DNA of 64,000 nt from Flavobacterium sp. WC2421 (GTDB lineage: Bacteria; Bacteroidota; Bacteroidia; Flavobacteriales; Flavobacteriaceae): assembly GCF_040822115.1 (NCBI RefSeq), contig NZ_CP162004.1, forward strand, positions 682,001-746,000, read 5' to 3'. The translations under genes and the position numbers were made by a program. Below, one piece after another: positions 34,293-43,055 of this stretch (the first letter of the stretch is position 1; each line of letters begins with the position of its first letter). The notes under the pieces are model-generated. The model did not search any database, had not been told where the DNA came from, and worked only from the letters and a program-made list of their open reading frames with translations.

Positions 34293-35234
34293 ATGTCACA
34301 CCTAGAACCAGAAGCTAAAATTTTTGCTTGTTCACAAAGTGTCTATCTTGCTGAAAAAATTTCTGCAGAATACGGAATACCACTAGGAAAGGTTACCATG
34401 TCACATTATAGTGACGGTGAATTTCAACCTTCTTACGAAGAGTCTATCAGAGGGTTACGTGTGTTTATTGTTTGTTCTACATTCCCAAATTCAGATAATT
34501 TGATGGAATTATTACTAATGATAGATGCTGCAAAACGGGCTTCGGCTAGACATATAACTGCAGTAATTCCTTACTTTGGTTGGGCTAGACAAGATAGAAA
34601 AGACAAGCCAAGAGTTCCGATAGGAGCTAAACTAACAGCTAAGTTGCTAGAAACTGCTGGAGCAACAAGAGTAATGACCATGGATTTGCATGCAGATCAA
34701 ATTCAAGGATTCTTTGAAAAACCAGTAGATCACCTTTTTGCCTCTACTATCTTTTTACCGTATGTAAAAAGTTTAGGATTGGACAATTTGACAATCGCTT
34801 CTCCTGATATGGGAGGTTCAAAAAGAGCGTATGCGTATTCTAAGTTTTTAGAATCGGATGTAGTTATTTGCTACAAACAAAGAAAAGAAGCCAATATTAT
34901 CGACACCATGGAATTAATTGGTGAAGTAAAAGGTAAAAATGTAATCTTAGTAGATGACATGATTGATACCGGAGGAACTTTGGCGAAAGCCGCTGATTTA
35001 ATGATGGAAAAAGGAGCATTGAGTGTAAGAGCAATATGTACACACGCCATCTTATCAGGAAGCGCCTACGAAAAAATAGAAAATTCTAAATTATTAGAAT
35101 TAATTGTTACCGATTCTATTCCATTAAAGAAAGAATCAAAGAAAATAAGAGTGTTGAGTTGTGCCCCGCTTTTTGCTGAAGTTATGCACATGGTACATCA
35201 TAACAATTCCATTAGCGGAAAATTTATTATGTAA
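34293..35234 (+). CDS. prs: Ribose-phosphate pyrophosphokinase
   Basis: Makes phosphoribosyl pyrophosphate from ribose 5-phosphate and ATP for nucleotide, His and Trp synthesis. The 313-residue length fits. Class I motifs are present: FSDGE-type YSDGEFQPSYEE, YFGWARQDRKDKPR for ATP and flexible loop, MDLHADQIQGFF with the metal-binding His, and VDDMIDTGGT, the ribose-5-phosphate loop. It lies 42 bp before rplY on the same strand, a pairing usual in Bacteroidetes. It is the first chromosomal gene after the tRNA-Leu integration site. Confidence 0.97.
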   Translation: MSHLEPEAKIFACSQSVYLAEKISAEYGIPLGKVTMSHYSDGEFQPSYEESIRGLRVFIVCSTFPNSDNLMELLLMIDAAKRASARHITAVIPYFGWARQDRKDKPRVPIGAKLTAKLLETAGATRVMTMDLHADQIQGFFEKPVDHLFASTIFLPYVKSLGLDNLTIASPDMGGSKRAYAYSKFLESDVVICYKQRKEANIIDTMELIGEVKGKNVILVDDMIDTGGTLAKAADLMMEKGALSVRAICTHAILSGSAYEKIENSKLLELIVTDSIPLKKESKKIRVLSCAPLFAEVMHMVHHNNSISGKFIM

Positions 35235-35276
35235 CCACAAACAAGTAGAATATTTAATAACTATATAATTTTTACA

Positions 35277-35891
35277 ATGAAATCGATTACAATTAAAGGA
35301 TCAGAAAGAGAAAGCGTGGGAAAAGTTGCGACTAAAGCCTTACGTAATGCTGGAGCGGTTCCTTGCGTGTTATACGGAGGAGATCAACCAGTACATTTTT
35401 CAGCAGAAGAAAAAGCATTCAAAAGCTTGGTTTACACTCCAAACGCTCACACAGTTGTGATTGAACTTGGAAAAGGAAAATCATTCAATGCAATTCTTCA
35501 AGACATTCAGGTTCACCCTGTGTCTGACAAAATTTTACATATTGACTTCTTTCAAATTTTTGAAGACAAAGAAATCACTATTGAAGTTCCAGTTAAAATC
35601 ATTGGTAACTCTAAAGGAGTTATGGCAGGTGGAGATTTACGTTTAAACAACCGTAAATTAAAAGTAAGAGCATTACCTAAAAATCTTCCTGATTTTGTTG
35701 AAGCTGACATTACACCACTTAACATGGGTAACAAATTATACGTTACTAAAGTGCCATCTGAAAACTTCAAAATCATGCACCCAGACAACACAGTAATTTG
35801 TCAAGTGAAGATTTCTCGTGCTGCTATGAAAGCGGCTCAAGAAGCTGCAAAAGCTGCAAAAGCAGGACCTGCAAAAGGAAAGAAAAAATAA
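35277..35891 (+). CDS. rplY: Ribosomal protein L25 (general stress protein CTC family)
   Basis: 5S rRNA-binding protein of the large ribosomal subunit, in its long CTC form (204 residues). It has an N-terminal L25 domain (to about residue 95; VPCVLYGG), a C-terminal TL5-like beta domain (about 96-180), and an Ala/Lys-rich tail that probably contacts rRNA. It follows prs by 42 bp and ends at a terminator at 35911. Confidence 0.96.
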   Translation: MKSITIKGSERESVGKVATKALRNAGAVPCVLYGGDQPVHFSAEEKAFKSLVYTPNAHTVVIELGKGKSFNAILQDIQVHPVSDKILHIDFFQIFEDKEITIEVPVKIIGNSKGVMAGGDLRLNNRKLKVRALPKNLPDFVEADITPLNMGNKLYVTKVPSENFKIMHPDNTVICQVKISRAAMKAAQEAAKAAKAGPAKGKKK

Positions 35892-35910
35892 TATTTTCTC
35901 TACAAATTCA

Positions 35911-35944
35911 AAAAGCATCAGTTTCACAACTGGTGCTTTTTTTT
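35911..35944 (+). terminator. Terminator of prs-rplY
   Basis: 13-bp stem with one G-U pair (AAAAGCATCAGTT / AACTGGTGCTTTT), 4-base loop and an eight-T run. Confidence 0.9.
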
Positions 35945-36000
35945 GTTCTTCACTTTTTTTATTTTTAGAAGCACAACTACCTACTTTCATCAACAATTCA

Positions 36001-36073
36001 CCCGCTATTCATTTCAATCTTTTTGCCCGCCAAAAAAGGCGAACAAAAAGGATTTCCATTACTATCGGGGCTA
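36001..36073 (-). ncRNA. Structured intergenic element, copy 2
   Basis: Read on the minus strand: TAGCCCCGAT, a GAAATCCTTTTT block, a hairpin with a 7-bp CTTTTTG/CAAAAAG base and a CGCC/GGCG tip, AAAAGATT, then ATAGCGGG. The order of blocks is that of copy 1 at 9014-9080. The outer CCCG/CGGG helix replaces CCTG/CAGG there. An AT-rich stretch with repeated AATTATCTAATT words follows at 36121-36160. Confidence 0.45.
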
Positions 36074-36164
36074 TTTTACAACTTTTAATTATCCTTAGAA
36101 AATCCTTTCAACCCACTCCATCAAATTATCTAATTATCTAATTGACAAATTATCTAATTAAGTT

Positions 36165-36172
36165 TACTTTTG
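36165..36172 (+). promoter_or_regulatory. -7 promoter box of pth
   Basis: TACTTTTG matches TAnnTTTG and ends only 4 bases before the ATG at 36177. Either the transcript is leaderless or translation starts at the ATG at 36282. Confidence 0.5.
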
Positions 36173-36176
36173 CATC

Positions 36177-36851
36177 ATGATAAAATGGATACACAGCCTG
36201 TTTTCATCACCAAAAACAGAAGAAAATACAGATTATATAAAACCGGAGGTTCACGAACACCACAAAAACAATATAAAAAGCATGAGTAATAAGTTTTTAA
36301 TTGTAGGACTTGGCAACATTGGTGCTGAGTATGTAAACACAAGACACAACATCGGTTTTAAAATACTGGATCACCTAGCCAAAAAAGAAAGTCTCTCCTT
36401 CGAAACCGTAAAACTAGGCGCACTTGCTCAATACAAATTTAAAGGAAGAACCTTTTTACTGCTAAAACCTAATACGTACATGAATCTTAGCGGTAAAGCA
36501 GTACAATATTGGATGGATAAAGAAAATATTCCCTTGGAAAATTTATTTATCATCACCGATGATTTAAATTTATCTTTTGGAACCATCCGCATTAAACCAA
36601 AAGGAAGTGATGGGGGTCATAACGGACTTAAAAACATCAACCTAGTTTTAAACACCAATCAATATACCCGATTCCGTTTTGGAATCAGTGATGAGTTCAA
36701 AAAAGGAAAACAAATAGATTATGTCCTTGGAGATTGGGATGACAAAGAGAAAGTAGCTCTGCCTGAACGCTTAGAAACTGCATCCGAAATTATAAAATCA
36801 TTTGGAACCGCAGGATTAGAAAATACTATGACAACCTATAACGGTAAATAA
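36177..36851 (+). CDS. pth: Peptidyl-tRNA hydrolase
   Basis: Recycles stalled peptidyl-tRNA by cleaving the ester bond. The conserved domain begins at FLIVGLGNIGAEYVNTRHNIGF, which contains the catalytic His (split here as NTRHN), and includes LLKPNTYMNLSG, DDLNLSFG with the key Asp, and GSDGGHNGLK. About 35 residues precede the domain; the ATG at 36282 (MSNKFLIVG) would give a 189-residue enzyme of standard length, whereas the ATG at 36177 would be almost leaderless. Both are possible. It is convergent with the metalloprotease gene across a shared terminator. Confidence 0.95.
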   Translation: MIKWIHSLFSSPKTEENTDYIKPEVHEHHKNNIKSMSNKFLIVGLGNIGAEYVNTRHNIGFKILDHLAKKESLSFETVKLGALAQYKFKGRTFLLLKPNTYMNLSGKAVQYWMDKENIPLENLFIITDDLNLSFGTIRIKPKGSDGGHNGLKNINLVLNTNQYTRFRFGISDEFKKGKQIDYVLGDWDDKEKVALPERLETASEIIKSFGTAGLENTMTTYNGK

Positions 36852-36887
36852 AAAAAGGGAAACGCACTTAGTACGTTTCCCTTTTTT
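36851..36887. terminator. Bidirectional terminator between pth and metalloprotease
   Basis: Perfect 14-bp stem AAAAAAGGGAAACG / CGTTTCCCTTTTTT with a 9-base loop; it serves both convergent genes. Confidence 0.9.
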
Positions 36888-36903
36888 GCTTAGATTAAAA
36901 TAA

Positions 36904-39579
36904 TTATTCTATCACCAATTTTTTTATTTCTTTTCTATCACCATCAACAACCGTTAACAAGTAAACTCCCGATTGCATGTTTTGTAATTGAATATTTTTA
37001 TTAAAAACGGTTTCGTTTGTAAATTCTTTTTCAAATAATTTCCTGCCTAATAAATCGTGAACGTAGACTTGCACCCCATTTGAAGATTGGCTTGTAAACT
37101 GAATATTAAAATTCCCTTTATTTGGATTTGGATACATCACAAAATCACTAATCTCAAAATCAGCTGCTGAAAGCGTATAGGATTGTGCGCAAATCGCAAT
37201 GGATGCTGAATTTAAAGTACCCGTATCATTCTTATAAGCATCACGGATTCTAAATGTCCAAGTTCCTGATGGATTTTCGCCATTAAAAGCTGCCAAAGCT
37301 TGAAAAGGAGTTACTGTTTGTAATGTAGTAGTACCACATACTAAATCAATGCCTGAATCATCATAAATCAAGTCCAAAGTACTGTTTGTATTTCCACAAC
37401 TTTTGTCAAATAATTTCACGGTTGTTCCAAGAGGGCTTACCACCTCCATTTCGACATCCGATAAAAAAGCATGAGTGAAATTGACTTTAAAATTCACATC
37501 AGAAACTGTCGCTGATGTCGCCGGAACAGTAATGGTTCTTGTAGTATAAGCTGCTTGTTCCGGAATTGCAAATGGAGCTGTAAAAGAATAGGTATTACAA
37601 GTAGAACTTACAGAATATCCTATAGAAAAAGCTTTACTATTTATAGCATAAAAAATACTGGCTGTTGGTTCTACTAGAATTCTACAGTTTTTAGCTGTAA
37701 CATTAGGAACAGTAATAATTTGCACACCATCATTTGGAGTATTTGCAACCAACACTGTTGGAAAAGTTAGTCCTCCATCAGTAGATAGTTTTATATTTAC
37801 ATTTGTAGATCCTGCTAATACATTAGCGCCATTTACATCCCAATTAACAACTTCACTAGTTCCTTGAAACCAACTTAAATTCTCCGTATTTTGTGAGGTC
37901 ACCGCGAATGGCCCAGCTGTTCCACTTACAGTAATAATCGCTTCATCAGAATTAGTTTGGGCAGTGCCCGCGGCTGCATTGTCTCTTCCTGTTAAAACAA
38001 AATGGAGTGTTCGCGCCACTGTTGCAACCGATTCCCATTTACTGGTTAGTTTATTCGACAAAACATTAGCATAGGCAGGCATGTACCTTGTAGCACTACT
38101 GCTTGGAAGTAATGATCTGAACAAGGGTCCATCTGCTTTAGACGAAACAGCTAAACTATTTGCTTTATCAGCAGTTACTGCAGAGTCGTTTTGTTCCCAA
38201 GTATAATTAACTGTATCCCCATTGGGATCTGAACCAGTACCTTTCAAAATAAAGGCAGTACCTTTAGGAATAGTATAATCCAAACCAGCGTTAATTGTTG
38301 GTGGACTGTTCGTAATTGTTGTACTTGTAGGACATGTTTTTGTTAATAAATTATCTTGTATTTGCTTAATGCTTGCATAAGCAAAATAATCATCTGAATA
38401 AGCTTGCACATCATAATCCGTTGTAATACCAGCATAACCCATTATCGTAGAGCCACTTCCTGGCTCCACATTTACTCCCGTTCCCTCAAGTTCATAAGAA
38501 AAAGTATGATTTGCCCCTAATTGATGTCCCATTTCATGTGCTACAAAATCGATGTCAAAAGTATCACCTTCGGGTTTATTATCAGATGGAGAAGTATAAG
38601 CACTTCCTTTTCCTAAAGGAACCGCAACTGATGGTGGCACACACACACAACCAATACAACCAGCATTTCCCCCACCTCCAGATGCTCCAAATAAATGCCC
38701 AATATCATAACCCCCATTCGTGATTGTACTACTTAAATTATCTTGCAATTCTTGAGCCCACGTCCCTCCTGCTCCTGCCGTTGCATCTGAATAAGGATCA
38801 GTTGCTGCATTGGTGTACATTATTAGATTATTATTGCTAATGATCACTAATTTCACTGCCAAGTCTTTATTAAAAACACCATTTACTCTGGTCATTGTTG
38901 CATTCATAGCCACCAAAGCTTTAGCAATAGTACCACCATGATACGTGGTATATTCACCCGTACAGGATAATGCTAATCGTAATGTTTTAAAAACTTTATT
39001 ATTGGCAGAAATCTTAGCGGTTCTGTTTAGTAATTGTTTGTCTATACTTACATCTTCTGTTTTACAATTTAAAGGCAATTTCCCTGTTTCTCTGTTTGTA
39101 TTTGAAATAATTGTATATAATGATTCTCCTGAGATGGGCTCGATAAACTCAGATCCGCTATCACCCCTTAAAACCATAGTTTGAATTCCTTTTGGAGAAA
39201 TACTAAAATTTAAAGATGCATTTTTATCAGTAATTCCAACACCAGAATACGCTCTAATATCTGGGTATTTTGCTTGCAATTCAGGTTCAAAATTAGAAGA
39301 TTCTCTAACTAAAAATTTTTCTAATTCCCCTTTTGCATTTGGAACTGTAATTTCAATCCCGCTTACTTCATCCGTTTTATTGTCAGTTTTTGTTAATAGT
39401 TGTTTTAAAAAGGCATCGTTCAACTGAAATGCCATTTGTTTATTAGCATTTGGGCTATTGCTGTTTTTATCTAATGCAGACACAACACTAGAATCCATTT
39501 TTTTCCAAAGTAATTGATTTTGGGCATCAACCGAGGAATAGAATAGAATAATTAATAGAATTGTAATGTATTTTGTCAT
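36904..39579 (-). CDS. Secreted reprolysin-like metalloprotease with P domain and T9SS signal
   Basis: An 891-residue secreted zinc protease. The start at 39579 (MTKYITILLIILFYSSVDAQ) gives a signal peptide; the longer frame to 39675 does not. A propeptide-like region (about 20-200) leads to a metzincin catalytic domain with HEMGHQLGANH (HExxHxxGxxH, first His about residue 348) and a downstream Met-turn region. Then come Ig/PKD-like segments, a proprotein-convertase P domain (about 655-800) and a C-terminal type A T9SS sorting domain (YPNPNKGNF to the end). It should be exported by T9SS and released or anchored at the surface. Substrate unknown. Confidence 0.92.
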   Translation of the reverse strand: MTKYITILLIILFYSSVDAQNQLLWKKMDSSVVSALDKNSNSPNANKQMAFQLNDAFLKQLLTKTDNKTDEVSGIEITVPNAKGELEKFLVRESSNFEPELQAKYPDIRAYSGVGITDKNASLNFSISPKGIQTMVLRGDSGSEFIEPISGESLYTIISNTNRETGKLPLNCKTEDVSIDKQLLNRTAKISANNKVFKTLRLALSCTGEYTTYHGGTIAKALVAMNATMTRVNGVFNKDLAVKLVIISNNNLIMYTNAATDPYSDATAGAGGTWAQELQDNLSSTITNGGYDIGHLFGASGGGGNAGCIGCVCVPPSVAVPLGKGSAYTSPSDNKPEGDTFDIDFVAHEMGHQLGANHTFSYELEGTGVNVEPGSGSTIMGYAGITTDYDVQAYSDDYFAYASIKQIQDNLLTKTCPTSTTITNSPPTINAGLDYTIPKGTAFILKGTGSDPNGDTVNYTWEQNDSAVTADKANSLAVSSKADGPLFRSLLPSSSATRYMPAYANVLSNKLTSKWESVATVARTLHFVLTGRDNAAAGTAQTNSDEAIITVSGTAGPFAVTSQNTENLSWFQGTSEVVNWDVNGANVLAGSTNVNIKLSTDGGLTFPTVLVANTPNDGVQIITVPNVTAKNCRILVEPTASIFYAINSKAFSIGYSVSSTCNTYSFTAPFAIPEQAAYTTRTITVPATSATVSDVNFKVNFTHAFLSDVEMEVVSPLGTTVKLFDKSCGNTNSTLDLIYDDSGIDLVCGTTTLQTVTPFQALAAFNGENPSGTWTFRIRDAYKNDTGTLNSASIAICAQSYTLSAADFEISDFVMYPNPNKGNFNIQFTSQSSNGVQVYVHDLLGRKLFEKEFTNETVFNKNIQLQNMQSGVYLLTVVDGDRKEIKKLVIE

Positions 39580-39768
39580 GGGTACAAAAAATTTATGTCT
39601 CAAAATTAAAGTATTTATTACTAACTTATAAAATGTAATCTCACAATTTTGATTGAAAAATAAGATTCGACGCATACTTTTGTAAAAAACTCCCTCATTT
39701 TAACGAAACTAATGCCTTATTCAAAGAAAATCAGCTCCTCATCGCTTCACAATTAAAATAGATTAGCA

Positions 39769-39776
39769 TAAATTTG
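39769..39776 (+). promoter_or_regulatory. -7 promoter box of ribF
   Basis: TAAATTTG contains the TTG that would start the longest ribF frame (39774), so that start is ruled out in favour of the TTG at 39798. Confidence 0.6.
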
Positions 39777-39797
39777 CAATATTATAAAACTTACGCT

Positions 39798-40730
39798 TTG
39801 AAGATTTTTCATTCTATAAAAGATTTCAGTTCTCCAAAAAAAACAATCCTAACGCTAGGTACCTTTGATGGAGTTCATGTTGGTCATAAAAAAATTCTGG
39901 AGAGAATAATACAAAATACCGCTAACAAAAAATACGAAAGCCTTGTACTCACTTTCTTTCCTCATCCAAGAATGGTTTTGCAAGAGCAATCCGAAATAAA
40001 ACTACTGAATACTATCCCCGAAAAAATAAATCTATTAGAGAAAATTGGAATTGAAAACTTAGTCATTCATCCATTTGACGAAACTTTCTCGAGATTAACA
40101 GCTGAAGAATTTGTAAGTACTGTCCTTGTGGATCAATTTCATATCCATAAAATCATTATTGGTCACGACCATCGTTTTGGTAGAAACCGTACGGCAAATA
40201 TTGATGATCTCATTAATTTTGGCAAACAGTATGGCTTTGAAGTAGAACAAATATCTGTTCAGGAAATAAATGATCTTTCAGTTAGCTCAACAAAAATTAG
40301 GAATGCCTTATTGGAAGGAAATATGAATTTGGCAAATGAATACTTAGGCTATGATTATTTTTTAACGGGTACAATATTTAAAGGAAAACAACTGGGAAGA
40401 ACAATTGGGTTTCCCACCGCAAATTTAAAAATAGAAGAAAACTATAAGCTTATTCCGCTAAATGGTGTTTATATTGTTAAAAGCACAATCGACCAAAAAA
40501 CAGTATATGGAATGATGAACATAGGCTTTAATCCAACAGTTAAAGGAGAAAGCTTATCCATCGAAATTCATTATTTAGATTTTGATGCTGATTTATATGA
40601 TCAAAAAGTTGCAGTTTCCATCCTTAAATACCTTCGCCCAGAAGAAAAATTCGATTCAGTCGATACCTTAAAGAAACAATTACAAAAAGACAAAGAGGCA
40701 ACAATAGCTTATATTAAAGGTCTTAAATAA
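39798..40730 (+). CDS. ribF: Riboflavin kinase / FAD synthetase
   Basis: Bifunctional cytoplasmic enzyme making FMN from riboflavin and FAD from FMN. The N-terminal FAD synthetase domain has LTLGTFDGVHVGHKKI (nucleotidyl transferase HxGH) and IIGHDHRFGRNR. The C-terminal flavokinase domain (from about residue 185) has GKQLGRTIGFPTAN and GVY. The start is set to the TTG at 39798 (KIFHSIKDF), giving 310 residues, because the TTG at 39774 is part of the -7 promoter box. A TTG start is unusual but no ATG is available in frame. Confidence 0.93.
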   Translation: MKIFHSIKDFSSPKKTILTLGTFDGVHVGHKKILERIIQNTANKKYESLVLTFFPHPRMVLQEQSEIKLLNTIPEKINLLEKIGIENLVIHPFDETFSRLTAEEFVSTVLVDQFHIHKIIIGHDHRFGRNRTANIDDLINFGKQYGFEVEQISVQEINDLSVSSTKIRNALLEGNMNLANEYLGYDYFLTGTIFKGKQLGRTIGFPTANLKIEENYKLIPLNGVYIVKSTIDQKTVYGMMNIGFNPTVKGESLSIEIHYLDFDADLYDQKVAVSILKYLRPEEKFDSVDTLKKQLQKDKEATIAYIKGLK

Positions 40731-40776
40731 TTAAAAAAAATCTCGTTACATTTTAAATATATTCCTATATTTTATG

Positions 40777-40784
40777 TAAATTTG
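40777..40784 (+). promoter_or_regulatory. -7 promoter box of first membrane-protein copy
   Basis: TAAATTTG lies 3 bases before the ATG at 40787, so that ATG precedes or coincides with the transcription start; the ATG at 40841 is preferred. Confidence 0.5.
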
Positions 40785-40840
40785 ATATGTATTTTCCTGT
40801 TTATCAAAGAGATGGTATTTTAATTTTTAAAACCAAACGT

Positions 40841-41293
40841 ATGAAACTACCTAAAGAATTATACAACGGAATTATTATTTTTATCGGAATTAGTCTTTAT
40901 TTTTTATTAATGGAAGCATTAAATTTAGCTGGTCTATTTTATTTGCGTTTATTTAATATCCTTTTTGTCTTCTATGGAGCAAACAAGACCTTAAAATCAA
41001 ATTTCTTGGAAGACAAGAAGGTATTTACTTTTAATGCCATTTCAGCTTTAGCTACTTCACTAATAGGTGTTTTTTTAAGCATTATTGGACTAATTATTTA
41101 TAGCTATGCTAAAGGTGGTGATCAATATGTACAATCTTTGTCTGAAACCTTATTATTTGGTGGAAACCCTTCTATTATGACCTACAGTATTAGCTTACTT
41201 TTTGAAGGAATTGTCTCGGCCGTAATAGTTACATTTATCTTAATGCTCTATTGGGACACTCGTTATGCTTCAGACAAGCATGGAATCAATTAA
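40841..41293 (+). CDS. Four-helix membrane protein, tandem copy 1
   Basis: A 150-residue integral membrane protein with about four transmembrane helices and short loops. The start at 40841 (MKLPKELYNG) matches the start of the next gene (MKLPKELLNG) and follows the promoter box. The two proteins are clearly paralogous along their length, sharing FLLM, FYLRL.NILFVFYG, GVFLSIIGLI and GGDQYVQSL..T.LFGGNPSI. Family not recognised; the layout resembles small DUF4199-like membrane proteins of Bacteroidetes, which is a guess. Confidence 0.8.
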   Translation: MKLPKELYNGIIIFIGISLYFLLMEALNLAGLFYLRLFNILFVFYGANKTLKSNFLEDKKVFTFNAISALATSLIGVFLSIIGLIIYSYAKGGDQYVQSLSETLLFGGNPSIMTYSISLLFEGIVSAVIVTFILMLYWDTRYASDKHGIN

Positions 41294-41368
41294 ACCTTTG
41301 CCTGTTTAAAAAAATTATCGCTTCCTAGTAAAACAGCAAGTTGCGTTTTTTATCTAAATAAACTTATT

Positions 41369-41806
41369 ATGAAACTACCAAAGGAATTACTGAATGGCTG
41401 TCTGATCTTTATTGGGATTGCGGTTTATTTTTTACTTATGAATGTTTTGGGATATGGCAACTCCTTTTATTTGCGCTTAGTCAACATCCTTTTTGTGTTT
41501 TATGGTGTAAATAGAACAATCAAAATGAATGTTAACATAGGAGAGAAATCATTTGTTACTAATGCTGTTTCTGCTATGGCTACTTCCCTTGTAGGTGTTT
41601 TTTTAAGTATTATAGGATTAATTTCATATAGTTATATGAAAGGAGGGGATCAATACGTGCAATCCCTATCAAAAACATTTTTATTTGGTGGAAATCCATC
41701 AATATTCACCTATTCAATCAGTCTGCTTTTTGAAGGAATTGCTTCTTCAGTGATTGTAACCATGTTACTACTATTGTATTGGAACAACCGCCTAGCGACT
41801 GATTAA
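41369..41806 (+). CDS. Four-helix membrane protein, tandem copy 2
   Basis: A 145-residue paralog of the preceding gene, 75 bp downstream, with the same four transmembrane helices and the conserved GGDQYVQSL and FGGNPSI loop segments. Differences are spread evenly, so the duplication is not recent. Function unknown. It lies 98 bp before bioB, which has its own promoter box. Confidence 0.8.
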   Translation: MKLPKELLNGCLIFIGIAVYFLLMNVLGYGNSFYLRLVNILFVFYGVNRTIKMNVNIGEKSFVTNAVSAMATSLVGVFLSIIGLISYSYMKGGDQYVQSLSKTFLFGGNPSIFTYSISLLFEGIASSVIVTMLLLLYWNNRLATD

Positions 41807-41875
41807 CTACCGTTAATATATTTTCATAAACTTTTATTTCAATGCCAATACATTGATTCTTTAGAACAATTTGAT

Positions 41876-41883
41876 TACTTTTG
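41876..41883 (+). promoter_or_regulatory. -7 promoter box of bioB
   Basis: TACTTTTG matches TAnnTTTG and contains the TTG at 41881, ruling that start out; the ATG at 41905 follows by 21 bases. Confidence 0.6.
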
Positions 41884-41904
41884 GCGCATCAAAAAAACGC
41901 ATCA

Positions 41905-42990
41905 ATGAGCATTACTAAACATAACTGGACGAAAGAAGAAATTATTAATATATACAACAAACCTATGATGGACTTGCTTTTTGAAGCAGCTTCCATTCAT
42001 AGAGAGCATCATGACCCAAATGTTGTACAAGTTTCTACATTATTATCTATAAAAACGGGTGGTTGTCCGGAAGACTGTGGCTATTGCCCACAAGCTGCTA
42101 GATACCATACATCTGTTGAAGGGAATGACCTTATGACAGTAAGCCAAGTCAAAGCACAAGCTTTACGAGCTAAGTCAAGCGGATCTTCAAGGGTATGCAT
42201 GGGTGCTGCTTGGAGAAATGTAAAAGATGGGCCAGAATTTGACCAAGTTTTAGAAATGGTTCGTACCATTAACAAACTGGACATGGAAGTATGTTGTACA
42301 CTAGGTATGATTACCGAAAACCAAGCACATCGTTTGGCAGAAGCGGGATTGTATGCCTACAATCATAATTTAGATACTTCAGAAGAATATTATAAAGAAG
42401 TGATATCGACACGTGGTTTTGAAGATCGTTTACAAACCATTGAAAACGTTCGCAAAACCAATGTAACCGTTTGTAGCGGAGGAATTATTGGAATGGGCGA
42501 AAGCATAGAAGACAGAGCCGGAATGCTAGTGGCACTTTCTACTTTAAACCCACAACCAGAATCAGTACCAATCAATGCATTAGTTGCTGTTGAAGGAACT
42601 CCAATGGAAGAAGAAAAACCAGTTGAAATTTGGGAAATGATACGTATGGTTGCAACCACTCGTATTATCATGCCAGAAACCCAAGTGCGTTTATCAGCTG
42701 GAAGAATGAATATGAGCCGTGAAGGACAAGCCATGTGCTTTTTTGCCGGTGCTAATTCAATCTTTGCTGGTGACAAATTACTTACCACTCCAAATCCTGA
42801 TGTAAATGAAGACATGAAAATGTTTGAAATGTTAGGATTGAATCCTCAAAAACCATTCACTAAAGTTTCTCAACCTGCAACAGTTGAGGCAGAAGATTCA
42901 CAGTTTGCTCCTCTTGGAGAGAAACCAAAATGGTCAAGACCAGGACATGTTATCGAAAAAAACCTAGAAGCTTCTACTAAAGGAAAATAG
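41905..42990 (+). CDS. bioB: Biotin synthase
   Basis: Radical SAM enzyme that inserts sulfur into dethiobiotin, the last step of biotin synthesis. It has the CxxxCxxC cluster motif in CPEDCGYCPQ, the second-cluster Cys in the ENVRKTNVTVCSGG region, and the AGRMN segment. With the start at 41905 it has 361 residues, the normal length. It stands alone here with its own promoter and a terminator at 43008; bioA and bioD lie 20 kb away on the other strand. Confidence 0.97.
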   Translation: MSITKHNWTKEEIINIYNKPMMDLLFEAASIHREHHDPNVVQVSTLLSIKTGGCPEDCGYCPQAARYHTSVEGNDLMTVSQVKAQALRAKSSGSSRVCMGAAWRNVKDGPEFDQVLEMVRTINKLDMEVCCTLGMITENQAHRLAEAGLYAYNHNLDTSEEYYKEVISTRGFEDRLQTIENVRKTNVTVCSGGIIGMGESIEDRAGMLVALSTLNPQPESVPINALVAVEGTPMEEEKPVEIWEMIRMVATTRIIMPETQVRLSAGRMNMSREGQAMCFFAGANSIFAGDKLLTTPNPDVNEDMKMFEMLGLNPQKPFTKVSQPATVEAEDSQFAPLGEKPKWSRPGHVIEKNLEASTKGK

Positions 42991-43007
42991 TCTTTCCTTA
43001 ATTATAT

Positions 43008-43042
43008 AAAAAACCATCTTGCAAAACAAGATGGTTTTTTTT
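43008..43042. terminator. Bidirectional terminator between bioB and giant T9SS gene 1
   Basis: 14-bp stem (AAAAAACCATCTTG / CAAGATGGTTTTTT) with a 5-base loop, between two convergent genes. Confidence 0.9.
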
Positions 43043-43055
43043 GAATTTAATCTGG

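Noticed and set aside
36904-39675. Longer start of the metalloprotease at 39675
   Set aside because: The extra 32 residues lack signal-peptide character and hide the good signal peptide that begins at 39579.
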